This document shows positions 48,841 through 61,137 of a stretch of 64,000 nucleotides of DNA, in pieces. The number at the start of each line of letters is the position of its first letter. The stretch's first letter is position 1. A program made the position numbers and the translations under genes. The DNA is from Larimichthys crocea (lineage: Eukaryota; Chordata; Actinopteri; Sciaenidae). Below the pieces are notes generated by a model. It had not been told where the DNA came from and did no database searches. It saw only the letters and a list, made by a program, of their open reading frames with translations. Location of the stretch: NCBI RefSeq assembly GCF_000972845.2, contig NC_040016.1:24794304-24858303 (forward strand). The letters are read 5' to 3'.

Positions 48841-48900
48841 GTTTGTGTGTGTGCGCCCCACCCTGGTCTAAATTACACCCCTGAGGATCATGGGTAATCA
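48135..48900 (+). other. Repeat-derived segment
   Basis: It starts with a retroposon-like tail (about 48140-48210, 'gaagcactttgggcaac…ataaataaagttaa') and a copy of the middle-repetitive family seen at 41 kb. About 48270-48545 has coding-like composition but no recognisable protein. (GT)n lies at 48808-48853. Confidence 0.4.
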
Positions 48901-49497
48901 CTGAGGATAATCACAGGGTCAGAGGAGCTGGTGGTAAACATCACATACGACCTGAGGATGAGACGTTTCTGTCCTGCTGAACAGATTGTTTATGATTAAA
49001 GTGGCTATAAATACATTTTTATAATTATACAGCTGCACGACCTCTCTCTGACCCCTGAGAGATACAGAAAATCTCTAAATGAACCCCCTCAAACTCGTGG
49101 CCACAAATCCCAAACCGTAGATCGTATCAAAAAGCTGAAATGACCATGAGCATCCTCGTCTTGTTGACCATTTCTGTGCCGAGTTTCAGAGGTGAATGTT
49201 AAAAACTGTGACCTCGGGAGTTTGGGAAAGAACAGGTGCTCCCTGCTCCTTTTGGAAATTTCTTCTCTCTTTACATCTATGCGTCCCACGTCCAAACTAC
49301 ACATCGGACAGCTTCAGCAGATTAAAAGAAGTGAGAAGACAAATTTTCCTACGCCTTGCCGTGGTTTTTAGTGATTTTAAGCAAACTGTTTGGTGAAACT
49401 CTTAAAAAAATGTGACAGCACACCATTCCCGGCCGAGCCGCATGTTTTGATGCCTTTTTTGTGTATGTGCGACCAAAACTGCGGGAGGAGTACCACG

Positions 49498-49735
49498 CCA
49501 AAATTCATGGGATACGTAAGAATAATAAGTATGGGGACTAGTGAATAGTGTGCCTGCAAGGCACAAGGCACACTATTCACTAGTACCTGCAAGGCACACT
49601 ATTCACTATTCCCAAAATTCCTGGGATACGTAAGAATAATAGGATAGAATAGAATAATAAGTATAGGGAATAGTGAATAGTGTGCCTTGCAGGCACTAGT
49701 GAATAGTGTGCCTGCATTCCCCATACTTATTCGCA
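49498..49735. repeat. Nested foldback element
   Basis: 49586-49613 is the exact reverse complement of 49666-49693 (28 bp). 49538-49556 is the reverse complement of 49566-49584. 'aataagtatgggg' (49525) mirrors 'ccccatacttatt' (49719). The phrase 'ccaaaattc.tgggatacgt' followed by 'aagaataata' is directly repeated at 49498 and 49612. No ORF. Confidence 0.9.
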
Positions 49736-49799
49736 GTGACTCAGTGATTCATTTCACCAGTTTTCTCTGTACGTGATAGTTAAAAGAAACATTTTACGA

Positions 49800-50513
49800 C
49801 ACTTTAAAGACAAACAAAATATTTTTTTTCCCCACATCTGAAAGTTTGATTGTAAAAACTGTTTTTGGGTCTGCCACGAGGAATTGTGGGACGGCATTAT
49901 CTGCTTCCCTTTGCTCATCAACCACAGATTTTGTTATACATGAAATTAACATGAAGAATAATAGATATATAATTTGTATTGGGATTATTGTTGAATTGTT
50001 TTTATTTTACACAAATGTAATAAAGATAATTGCGTCCCACAATTCTTTGCACATAATGTGCCAGATAATTAAAGGACCCTACAGATGTGACGACATGACG
50101 TGAAGTGTGACAGTGAACACAGGACAACCAATGATCAATCAATTATTATTATTATTATCGATCCCACAGCGAACATCAAAAATGAAAAACAAAACATTTT
50201 CTACATTCTGTTGGTTCAAGTCGTCCGTGCGTCTGCTCAGTCCTTCGTTTGCTCCTCGACAGTCCAGACGTCCAAATCGGGTTTCAGATCCTCCAAACAT
50301 CAGGAAGTTCACCTCCTTTTAAAGCTTTTCTACAAAAATATGACGACCGACGGACGGCGGCGGCGTCGGGTCTGATCGCGTCGTCTGATCGATAAATCAA
50401 CAAAAATACAATCAGGATATGTATACATACATTTTATATATAGATTTAGATCTCTCCCAGGAATAGAAGCACTAATATATACACAAACAACTGCTGTGAG
50501 GCTCGTCGGGTCC

Positions 50514-50553
<40 letters not shown>

Positions 50554-52387
50554 TGAACATCACAAGCTTCTCTGACTTGTCAACAATTAAAAAAAAAAAC
50601 ACTGAAATCAGCTGGAGGAAATCCCGAAACACACAAAAAGAACAGACCAGCTGACCAGAGACTGGACTGCGTTTCCCAGCATGCAGCTGGCCTCTGCTCA
50701 GCTTTCCAGCAGGGCCGTAACCACGATTTAAGAAATACCGAGCACGAAACCTGCAAACGGATTATCTTTGAGATTTGGACTGTTGATCAGACAAAAACAA
50801 GCCATGAAGTTGGAATCTGAGAAGTTACGTTAACGTTACCTGATGTTTTAATGTTTCATTCACTGGTCATTAAGTTGTGGCTCATGACTTCAGGCCTCAA
50901 CATTAGCTACGGCCCCGCGTCCCAGCATGTTGCAACAACTCAACAGGCAACTTTTAGAGGCAACACACACACACTCATGATGACCGACAGCGCTTGTTTG
51001 GCGTTTCTCTGAATATCTGAGATGACAACGGAGATTTTATGAGAATTAACAGATGTAAATATTTTTACCGACTTGGAACAGAATCCAAAATAGAGCCAGC
51101 TATCGGAGCCGAACCAAACCGGGTCGATAAATATAGTTTAATTTAAAAAAGTGAAACGCTGAAACGGTCCTCGCAGTGAGCTGAAGTCAAACAGACAAAG
51201 TCAAAGGTCGAGCAGAGTCTTTATCAAACACGACACGACAGAGATCTGTGAGCAGAAGATTCTCCTGACGGACACACCGCCACGCTGAAGCTAAAACTGA
51301 TGAAATAAATAACTGGAGCTGAAACAAACATTAAACCGAGGCTTCTCTTTAGTTTACGTGACCGTAATCTGAAGATCACGGGACGGGAGAAGATCATATC
51401 AGCTTGTGTCGATGATAAAACTGAACATTAATTATGTGAATTAATAATTATTGCACGTTACAACAGTTAAACAGCCCCGACAGATGATTGGACGGGATTT
51501 GAGGGCGACGCTGTATTTTTTATATGTTATATGTTATAAGTCATAAATATTTTAATAACTGTTTGATTCTTACAGACGTGACCAAGACGTAAAAATAAAA
51601 GGATCAGCGCCCTCTGATGGTGAAACTGACAGACATCAATAAATCAGATGATTTGTTTGTCTGACTTAACGTGAACGTACCTGCAGACAATAAGTGACGA
51701 TAATGAGCAACAGTGAGTTCGTTACATAGTTTGAATATTAAATGATTTGATGTGGTGGCAGAGGGTTCATGTGTTCGTGCTTCTAAAAACAGCGTTGCCT
51801 CTAAAAGTTGCTGTTATTATTCCTCAGAGATATTTACACAGTAAACCAGACATTTGCACACACTAACCGTTTTAATCCTTTAACCACAAACCGTACCCGT
51901 CAGCGGCGCCATTTGGCGTCCCGGGAGCGTAAACTGTCGCCATTGTGGCTCCTCGACTCGGGCCAAAAACGTTTGTTGTTTGTTCCAACATATTTACAGT
52001 CTGCAGACCCGGGCGGGTGTCGGGAAGCGTCGGGTTCGGTGTGCGACTCTTTGAGATGACCCGGAACAACCCAAAACACTCTGCAGACGTCTGGACTGGA
52101 CCGACACCGACCCACAGCCAGCAAAGTAAAACCTCCACACACACACACACACACACACACCATGGTTCAACCATGCGACACAGTGGAGCTACTGGACTTT
52201 ACTGAACCCCACCCCACTGGGAGTGAAAAAAGGCGAATTTAAACGCACCTAGGACTGACGAGGATCTGAACAGCTTCCTGTGCGGCTGATTAAGAAGCCA
52301 CATAACGATTGAGCAGGAGTACTAATTAAAACGAGCGGCAGTTCTGTGGGTGAGACTGCGTCGACACATTGAAATGCAAACATGAAC

Positions 52388-52429
<42 letters not shown>

Positions 52430-52608
52430 AGAGGCAAAAGGTGGTCGCCGCGGCAACAGGAAGCGACGACAACGTCTCAAAAAAATGTTTCAAACTAAGA
52501 GCGCGGCCTAAAAGGAAGCAGAATTCTACAAAATAAAATGCGACACGTCGAGTTCCTGCGATCAGTCCGCGATCGATCCGTGTCCGACGGGAAGTCTGCT
52601 GATCAGCG
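49800..52608 (-). other. Probable long 3' UTR and downstream region of the mtss gene
   Basis: No coding feature is recognised. It contains a (CAAT)n run at 50513-50550, (AC)n at 52137-52160 and a 38-nt poly(A) run at 52389-52427. Placing the 3' UTR here is inference from the stop codon at 52609. Confidence 0.4.
52389..52427. repeat. Poly(A) run
   Basis: About 38 consecutive A on the plus strand, about 180 nt downstream of the mtss stop codon; poly(U) in the presumed mtss 3' UTR. Confidence 0.95.
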
Positions 52609-54664
52609 TCACTTGTGATTGGTGGGAGGTGGCAGGAGAGGGGCGGAGCGATCGTTGGTGACGGTCCTTTTGAGCCGCACTCCTCTGATCTGGTGCAGCA
52701 TGTCTCCTCCTCCACTCTGGGTCACCTGCTCCTGCTCCTGGTCCTGGTTCTGGTCCTGGTTCTGGTCCTGGCTGGAGGGTGGAGGAGCCTGGGGCTGATA
52801 GTGAGCACCCTGGCCCGGACTGGGGGGCTCTCCCTGGGAGGCGGAGGCCTGGAGCTGGGCCTGCTGCTGCTGGAACAGCTTCTGTTTCTGCTGCTGGTTC
52901 AGCTGCTCCTGCTGCTGCTGGTACTGGTCTTGTTGATGAAGCAGTTGCTGGGGTTGCTGAAGCAGTGATTGTTGATGTTGAAACTGTTGCTGTAGTTGCT
53001 GTTGATGTGCAAACTGTTGCTGTAGTTGCTGCTGCTGCTGAAACTGTTGCTGCGGCTGCTGGTATTGCTGCTGCTGCTGCTGTAGTTGATTGCGTTGCTG
53101 CTGATGATTTAGTTGTTGGTTCATTTGCTGCTGTTGCTGGTAGTGTCTCTGTTGCTGCTGCTTGGCGTTGCTGCCCTCTAGTGCCAGGGAGGGCACAGTG
53201 GGCACAGGCACCGGGATGGGCATCTGACCAGGGACCAGCTGGTAGTACGGGGAGGAGGAGGAGGAGGGAGGTAAGGCACTGAGGCTCTGTGTGGAGGTGC
53301 AGAGTTTATTGTAACCTAAACCTCCGCCTCCTCCGATGGCGGAGGGCACCGCAAAGACATTCTCGTCGCTGCCGCCGTTTCCTCCGATGGCTTTGAGGGG
53401 AACCTGCGGGGTGCTGATGGGGATGGGGACGCCGCCGCTGATGGTGCCCCTGCGATACGCCGGCTTGGACGACGGTTTGCGGCGGATGGTCGCCGTGTGG
53501 GACGGCAGCTGGTGGGCCGACCTGCCGATCAGTTCGGGCTCGGCCAATAGGCTCACAGTAGAGGAGGGGCGCTTGGACTGAGCGAACTTCCTGTACTGGA
53601 AACTGAGGTCGGAGTTCCTCGGGATGGTGGAGGACTTGTCGAAGTCTGACTGGCTGTTGCCGTGTGAGAGGTGGTGTAAGGAGATGGAGTCGGCGTCTCC
53701 GTGGAGAGAGATGGACTCGTAGTCGACTGCAGACAGAAAGAAAGAAACGTCAGTGTTTACAACTCCTCATGACAGACACGTGTGTGTGTGTGTGTGTGTG
53801 TGTGTGGACATGCATCATCATGGAAACTCTTAGTGTGTCTAACAGAAACAGGATTACTTTGAAACAACAAACACACACAGGTTTGCTGAGTTTGAATTAT
53901 CCGACATTAACCTTCATGCAGCCGAGAAGTTTTAGTACATAAATACAGACAAATATAATAATAATGAAACATTTATGAAGCATCATGTCAAATATCAGGA
54001 TTTGCTGCTTTAATGTCACAGATAAAATAAAATATTTAATCGAAATGTTTTATTTAATTATCTTTGGGATAAAATAAACTTCTTATTTGAAGTTGCTTTG
54101 CACTTTGAGCTTGTTTCACCTCGTCAGCTCTGACACTGAACTCTACCTGTTACACAACATCATGACAAAAATCCACACGGCCTGACTGAAGTGACGTATC
54201 GGTTTAAAGATTAGAAAAATAACTGCAGCTGTTTTAATAATCAAACTGCTTCTCCGGTTTTATTAACAGTTAACTCAATATAAAAAATAATAAAATAAAT
54301 ATTTCTGAGCTCATTTTGTTTATTACATCTAAACATTTGGTGATCATGTTGAGTCTTTGGTTTTAATTCAATGACGTGAATGATGACATGCAAAACATCC
54401 TAGCTGAGAGACAGACAGGCAAGAAGGCAGACAGACAGACAGACAGACAGACAGGCAGTCAGAGACCTACCATAGAGGGGAGGATCTCTCTTTACAGCTG
54501 GAAGAGAAGGAAGGAAGTTTAGCCAAGAAAACAACAAACTACTGAGAACAACAAGAACCAGAGAGGAGACGATGAGACAGACAGACAGACAGACAGACAG
54601 ACCAAAAAACACCAAACTGAGATGGCAGACAGGTCAACAGGTTCATCAAAAACAGTGTGTACTC

Positions 54665-54710
<46 letters not shown>

Positions 54711-56116
54711 CAGTGTGTGTGTGTGTGTGTGTGTACTCACTGTGTGTGTGGATGGTGTCCTCGGAGCAGGACGGGGTGGTGGTCTGGGTGCTGTAGCCGC
54801 TTGAGCAGTGCAGAGAGTCCCTGCTGCTCCTCTGGGCGTCCGAATTCAACGCACCCAACGTCAGCGCCAGCTGATCCCGGGCCGAGCAAGACTGACGGGG
54901 AGAGACAGAGACAGAGAGAAAGAGAGGATAAGCCGAGGTTTAATGTCATTTTTAAATAATATGAGTTTTACAGAAAGAAACAAGGTGAGGAGACCAGAGG
55001 AGATAAGGAGAAGAAACAAGGAGAGAAGAAGAGGAAACTAGAAAATTCCCACAGAAATTTTCAAAGTGACGAGTGGGCTGTTGCCAGGAGTCTAAGCATG
55101 TTAGCAATTAACATGTTTTTAATTTTAGCATTGTCCGCTAATTAACTAGCAATTATCATGTCTTTACTACAATGAGCAAAGTCTTATTTTAAAGGGACTC
55201 TTATTTTGAAAATAGCCCCTCCCCTCTCTCCTCCTTCAGGCAGGCTTGATGTTGCCAAGCAACCAGGACCAACTGCCGGCCCTAATCAGCAGAGCAGTTA
55301 CTGCACCTGTTAGAATGTCAGTTGGTAATGCTGACAGAGAGAGAGAGAAAATGCTGAGACCACCCCTCGAACAGGAAGGATTTCTGGCCAAACCGTATTT
55401 CCAATCATTGAACCGAAATCACTGGGAGCATCCTGAGCCCTTCCTGAACGTCTACATAGTTATTTTGTGTTGATAAAGTGAAGAAATGTGACCTTTAGAG
55501 CGATTCAAAGAAACGTTACTTCTGCTTTCCTCCAGAAATGTTCCCGCCTTTTTAACATGGCAGTCTATGAGGCTGTGGATGGGTGTTGCTCGCGCATCTT
55601 TGTGTGTTACGCCAAAACTATAAGGCTGACAGCTTTAGCAGACGAATGTGAGTGAGAAGACAAATTTTCCTACGTTTCTATGTATAAATCATGTCTGTAG
55701 TGGGGCATTTGAGGTCACGGTAGTCGAATACGTTTTATTTTTTCACTGATTTTTCTCTCTGCTCCTCACTCTAGCTGATGATGTCATCCACTGTAGCTCA
55801 AACATTCTGCCACATACACACCCATTATAAACCCAGAAATCTGAGTAAAAACCTGCTCAACTTTAAGCCTTGATAGTTTAAAAACGGTAAAAGCTGTCGA
55901 TGAGTGAAGTGAATCCCTGAAGAGAAGGCAAGAGTACCTACATTTTAAAGTTTAAATGAAGTCTCTCGGTGAAAGTTTTTCGTGAATAGATTCTCTTGCT
56001 AGTTATGGGAGTAGTTGACTCGTGTTGTGGGCACTCGTCACTAATAAGAAGTGGAGACGACACGAGGAAAGGAAAAACATGGAGAGAAAATAGAGGAACA
56101 AGGAAGTGAGATGAAA

Positions 56117-56158
<42 letters not shown>

Positions 56159-58639
56159 ACCTTCCCAGACGCCGACATGGCTCGAGCTCTCTCTCCGTGG
56201 TTTGAGTAGGCGTTGTGTGGCGGGGCCAACATGCCGTTCTCTGCCCCTCCGCTCCCTGCAGCTGCGAGCTGATTGGTTGAGCCGACGGCATCCTGTCACG
56301 AACAGACCAATCAGAGGGAATTTACCAAATCTGGTCGGCGTGAACGACACAGAACATAAAAACCCACGCTGCCATCGTAGAAGTCCCTCATCAATCATTA
56401 AACCATTTTTATGTGCAGCACCTGTGACAGCAGGTATAACGAGCTTTCCAGGTTAATTACACGGCATTAAAATAATGTGAGAGGATCAGACGTGCAGCAG
56501 GACTTCTACAGTAGCTGCTGGTCTCAGTTCAGCTCGACGTTAAAGTCTGTCAATCAGTAAAAAATCGGAACTTTTAAAACCGCTAAAATGCTTCAACAAA
56601 TCTCATGAAAACACCAAAAACAGATGTGGAGGTTTAAGCTCAGCTCACTGCAGCTTCTATTTAAACGAGAGGAAGCAGCGCATTCGTTCAGGACTATTTT
56701 TAGCGGTGGATTGATCCACATTTGGAGCTCTAGGGAGGATTTCCAGCAGTAGGACAACCGTGTGTGTGTGTTCGCGGTCACTCCACTGTTGGTTTTGGTG
56801 TTTTCATACAGAATCTAAATACAGACGCCGTGCTTCAGTGAAACACCGACAGGACAGCACGGACAGGAATATTAACAGCAGCTGTGCGTCTCGTTAACAG
56901 CAGAGAGGCGTGACGACGAGGGCCCGACCAGCGGGACGGAGGCTGGGTGAGGTTTGCAGGTCAGGACGAGGTGATCACATGCGAGGAGGTAAAACACGAT
57001 GATACTTTAGATTTATGGACGCTGATTGGGGGTTATGCCTAGTCAGGCACGGTATTGGTTGAAGGTGCAGTCACATCTCCCTTACTGAAATCTCTCTACA
57101 TATTACTACTGTCATTATTGCTACAGAGGGTGTCACTCCCTGTACAGATTGTAAAGCCCTCAGAGGCAAATGCACTTTGTGACTTTGGGCTGTACAAATA
57201 AATCTGATTTGATCAAGTGAAGTGCCGAGTCAGGCACCTGTCTGTTAACAACGTTCCTTCTTCGGTGATTCAAGTGATGGAAAACTAATTTAATAACTAA
57301 TTTGATGATCGTCTCAAATGTTGATGTAAATAAGCAAATTAAAGATGTCACCCTCGGGCTGAGCGAACCGACGGTCTGTAAACTGTCTCTGTGGTGCCGG
57401 TACCATCGGCGCCCCGAGGCGGGAGCAGTGTAAAATGTTTCTCTTGGACTCGAACAAGAAGTCAGACAAAGAGAGTCACAGACAGACGACACATGACGAC
57501 ACGTGAACACAGACACGGCAAAGAAGACACCATAAACACATGAAGAGTCAGGCGAACACTGACACCAAACCTGAACACCGTACACGTGAACACACACACA
57601 CGATGATCCGGGTTTAATGGGAGCTGGTTCAGACAGAAATGAGGCTCTCTGACAATCCGTGCCGAGGGTGAGCTGATGGAAACATGAGGCGGGAAATCAC
57701 GTGAGATGGAGTGTGAGCCGATGGAGGACAGACGGTTACAGCACGGTACTCGTGTTGGGAGTGATGGAATAGTTTTATCTCACGGTGGTCATATCCCTGC
57801 GGCTAACGCGGCGGCTCAGCGCGGGGTGGTGGTGGTGGTGGTGGCCATGGCCGGCGGCGGCGGCGGCTGCGGTGGCTGCGGCGTAACCGTAGCGGCCACG
57901 GCTGCCCTGACGACCGAGGCGAGAGGGGGAGTTCCCTTCGCTGAGCGACCGGCCGCTTTCATCACAGCCAATCAGCAGATAGGGGGAGGAGCAGCGCTAC
58001 ACACAGGAGAGGGTTAGAGCGGCGTCTGTAGTCTTTTATTTTGAAGATCCTCAAAGGAAGCAGTGACACTTTAAAGTGGAGGGGTGCTGATGGCTGGCAG
58101 AGGAGTGCGTGCTGGGAGTTTAAAAGCATATATTTACACGGCCAAAAGTATATGGACACCTGAACAGACACAAGATCATGAGTGAGGAGGGACACCGTCA
58201 GCGTCCATGCTGGGGTCGAGGTCAGGCTTCCAGACCAAACTGTTTAATGGACACAACTGCAAGTCAAAGTTACACTGAAGTATGAGGTGTCCACATATTT
58301 TTGGCCATTTGTTGTATATCAAATGTATGCTTACTGCTGAAACAGCCAATGAACATTACGTCACAAGATTTTAGGAAACAAATAAAGTGACAAATATTAT
58401 CAGAGAAGTTAAAATTCTGACTGTTCAGGCAAACTGTCACTGTATCTGTGTGTGTGTGTGTGTGTGTATGTGTGTGTGTGTGTGTGTGTGTGTTACCTGG
58501 ATGTGCACTCCATCGACAGCACAGCTGATGGAGTCCAGAGAGGGAACGTGTCTCACTGATCCAGACTGGTAGTTACTGTGAAAACACACACTCAGCGTTT
58601 AAGGACAAACGTCAGCAACAGACGGTAAACGGTATGCAC

Positions 58640-58678
<39 letters not shown>

Positions 58679-59073
58679 CTGCTGATGCTGCTCTTCCTGG
58701 ACAGAGTGTTGCTGGGAGAAGCCGGCGGTGTCTGATAGGTGTAGTTGAAATCAGAACCTTTCAGGTCCAAAATCACCTGAGAGACAAAAAAACAAACGAA
58801 TCGTTGAATCTTTGCACGAGCACGCCTGAAGGTGGCGCTACAGGAAACATCACAGGGAGGAGCAGGAGGAGGAGGAGGAGGAGGAGGAGCGGCGTACCTG
58901 CTCGCTGGCTGCTGGGAGTTTGTTGGGCTCGGCGGTCAGGTTGGTCAGATCTTCCAGGATGGTCTGCAGGTGGGTCACCTCACCCAGCATGTTGATCTCA
59001 TGGTCCTGAACACACACACACACACACACATTAACAAGGCGTTTGTTCTAGTTCTATAGGCTTTAAAAGATCC

Positions 59074-59118
<45 letters not shown>

Positions 59119-59278
59119 ACCAGCACAGGCTTCAACATCCCGACGAAGCTGCAGTAGCGCGCTCTCTCTTCGATCAGCGCTCTGCACACGGCTCGCTTCT
59201 CCGTCTCCTCCAGGACGACGTAGCGGACGTTGACGTCCTGCAGCGCGCTGTCCAGCTGACCGCGAGCCTCGTCCTTCC
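52609..59278 (-). CDS. MTSS1/MTSS2-like I-BAR and WH2 actin-regulatory protein, 3' part
   Basis: Exons: 59121-59278, 58898-59005, 58679-58776, 58497-58575, (57784-57996, possible cassette), 56161-56292, 54741-54891, 54471-54497 and 52609-53726. The family couples PIP2-rich membrane curvature to actin. Visible are the end of the I-BAR domain (LDSALQDVNVRYVVLEETEK, CRALIEERARYCSFVGMLKP, MLGEVTHLQTILEDL), VILDLKGSDFNYTYQTPPAS, a Ser-rich middle (SSRDSLHCSSGYSTQTTTP), FDKSSTIPRNSDLSFQYRKF and a C-terminal WH2 (MLHQIRGVRLKRTVTNDRSA). The last exon carries a polyglutamine-rich block of about 100 residues absent from the human proteins as I recall them. The first I-BAR exons lie beyond the right edge. 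Whether it is mtss1, mtss2 or a teleost duplicate is unresolved. Confidence 0.9.
52852..53163 (-). repeat. Polyglutamine-encoding (CAG/CAA) block in mtss last exon
   Basis: About 104 codons, more than 60% Gln, interspersed with His, Leu, Tyr, Asn and Phe. CAG and CAA are mixed rather than pure. A second run with alternating Asp/Asn/Glu-Gln (QDQNQDQNQDQEQEQ) lies at about 52728-52775. Confidence 0.95.
53780..53806. repeat. (GT)n microsatellite
   Basis: About 26 nt in the mtss intron upstream of the last exon. Confidence 0.95.
54471..54497 (-). CDS. 27-nt microexon of the mtss gene
   Basis: Acceptor 'ctcttccag', 27 nt encoding (T)VKRDPPLYG across the junctions, donor GTAGGTCTCT. It keeps frame between the exon ending in …DTIHTH and the last exon, which begins VDYESISLHGDAD. 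Confidence 0.75.
54660..54737. repeat. (GT)n double microsatellite at mtss donor
   Basis: Two GT runs separated by 'actcagt'-type sequence. On the coding strand this is (AC)n starting right after the donor of the exon at 54741-54891. Confidence 0.95.
55068..56040 (-). mobile_element. Dispersed ~1-kb repeat, copy 3 (empty SINE site)
   Basis: A near full-length reverse-complement match to 15247-16362, lying in an mtss intron. It shows the uninterrupted site 'gcaagagtacctacatttta', where copy 1 carries the SINE. Confidence 0.85.
56120..56157. repeat. (GT)n microsatellite at mtss donor
   Basis: On the coding strand (AC)n begins at the donor GTAAAC of the exon at 56161-56292. Confidence 0.95.
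57784..57996 (-). CDS. Putative in-frame cassette exon of mtss with poly-Ala and poly-His
   Basis: A 213-nt open segment with acceptor 'ccctctcctgtgtgtag' and donor GTGAGA, phase 0 at both ends, lying between two phase-0 exons, so it can be included or skipped without a frame change. It encodes 71 residues beginning RCSSPYLLIGCDESGRSLSE, with a GRQGSRGRYGY segment, then AAATAAAAAAGHGHHHHHH. The surrounding sequence is GC-rich. Not recognised from known MTSS proteins; it could instead be a CpG-rich regulatory stretch that is open by chance. Confidence 0.5.
58447..58494. repeat. (GT)n microsatellite at mtss donor
   Basis: On the coding strand (AC)n follows the donor GTAAC of the exon at 58497-58575. 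Confidence 0.95.
58641..58675. repeat. (GT)n microsatellite at mtss donor
   Basis: On the coding strand (AC)n follows the donor GTAAC of the exon at 58679-58776. Confidence 0.95.
59073..59117. repeat. (AC)n microsatellite at mtss donor
   Basis: On the coding strand (GT)n follows the donor GTCAGT of the exon at 59121-59278; a second (AC)n run lies at 59010-59030, just before the next acceptor. Confidence 0.95.
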
Positions 59279-59683
59279 CTGCAGAGACACACAGAGAGAC
59301 ACTGAAGACATGAACTGACGGCCTCCTCATCAAACCTCAATCTTTGTTTTTATAGTCGATGGACAATGAATATTCATATTCTAATAAAACTGCATCAAAT
59401 TTGGGATAAACATCTGATTAAATCTCATTTTCTATGAGTGGAGACAAAGTTTTCCCATCGCAGGAGGACAGGCAGTCAAATAATAACAACAATAACAAAT
59501 AAAACTATAACAAATATTACGGTAAAGTTCAGCACAGTCGCTCATTAAGAGGCATCTCAGAGGCAAAACACAAAACTGTGATATGATTCTCTCTTGTTAT
59601 GAGTAAGCATCATCAATAACATGACAAACACTCGGCGTAACCCTGATCCTACCAGGAGGGGGCAGCACGACACAGCTACTGAA

Positions 59684-59725
<42 letters not shown>

Positions 59726-61100
59726 GTCAGCTGTTCGTCACACACGTGCTGCCTGACCTCGTCTTCCTCATGTTTGTTTGAATGTGCGATTATTAAACCA
59801 GACACAGACGTTAAATCTGACCATGTGTGATTTCTGTGTTTACAATCTGATCATGTGATTCAGAGTTCCTTGGTGACTTCATGCCAATAAACCATCTGAG
59901 ACGCTGCAGAGTATCGCTCTCTTCCTCTGATGTGATTTACTACGTTGTTTACTGGCGGACTCCGACACCGTCACGTGATCCCAGCACACAAAACCCCGGT
60001 TCAAAGAACCTCGAGTCTTTCTTCGACAGAAACCGCCGAGCCGATTTTAAAGATGGATGGGAGACATTTTGTGGCTCTTTCATCACGAACGTAACAAAAC
60101 TGTCAGCGCTGCAGCCGGTTACCAACAGAACCGGGACAGTTCAACGTTCAGCTGTTACTCGTTCTCTGAGTCTGGAACCACAACGTTCAATCCAACAGTG
60201 AGAAATATTTAAAAGGTCCAGTGTGTCTACGTACGGAACAAGCCAGACATGAAATAAAATGTTCAGAACTCTGAATTCACCTAAAAATAAGAATAGTTAT
60301 GTTTTAAGACCAGAAAATACTGAAAATTCTTAAAATTACATCCACTCTTTCTCCCTTATTGTACATTTCAGAATGAATGAATGAACGTCAATATATATTT
60401 TTCAAAAGTTTCTCCATCCGTTGTCAGCGTATGTGACCCGGAGGCTTCGAGGTGAAATACGTTACGTTAAGTCCTGACTGTACGAACTGTGATTTAACGT
60501 GAGCGCAGAGAAACTCAGACCAGGACGACATCCATCTTCTTCATATTTAGATTTTTGCACCAACACACCGAGACAAAGTCCAAGTGCTTAAAACCTGCAG
60601 TTCCTCTAACGTCCACCTGAGGCTGGCTCCAGAAGTGAGTCAGTCTCCATAAGTCCCCATGTCCAAATGTCCAACTTCACAGCAGAAATAAACATGTTTA
60701 CAGCCTGGTACAAAAAACAGTTTTGGTCTCTGTAGCTAATTTCCCCGTTCATGACAACTGTACTGAGGGTGAATTTATATACAACTCACCTGTTCACATT
60801 ATATTAAGGCTTAAAGTTATGCAGGATTAAGAGCAGGGACTACAAAACGCTGCGGGTGACGTCACGGATACTACGTCCACGTGAGCTGGCGATGGAGAAA
60901 AGAGTTATTACAGTACATCCTCTGGGGATCATGACTGTTCTTCATGTATAAAAACTATAAAAACAATCAGCTTCAGTATTCGAAGCTGAAAAAAAATAAA
61001 GAAAACTCTGAATGAAATCTTGTTTTTGGAGCCAGGTGGAGCCAGGCGGAGACTGTGAGGTGGACTGTTTAACGTGGTGGGTTCGGAGCTGCAGGTAGAG

Positions 61101-61137
<37 letters not shown>

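Noticed and set aside
52615..53282. Plus-strand Leu/Val/Ala-rich frames
   Set aside because: Antisense shadows of the mtss polyglutamine block.
56161..56292. A phase break between the mtss exons at 58497 and 56161, implying a missing obligatory exon
   Set aside because: A recount of the 132-nt exon gives phase 0 at both ends, so the exons join directly; the 57784-57996 segment is therefore optional rather than required.
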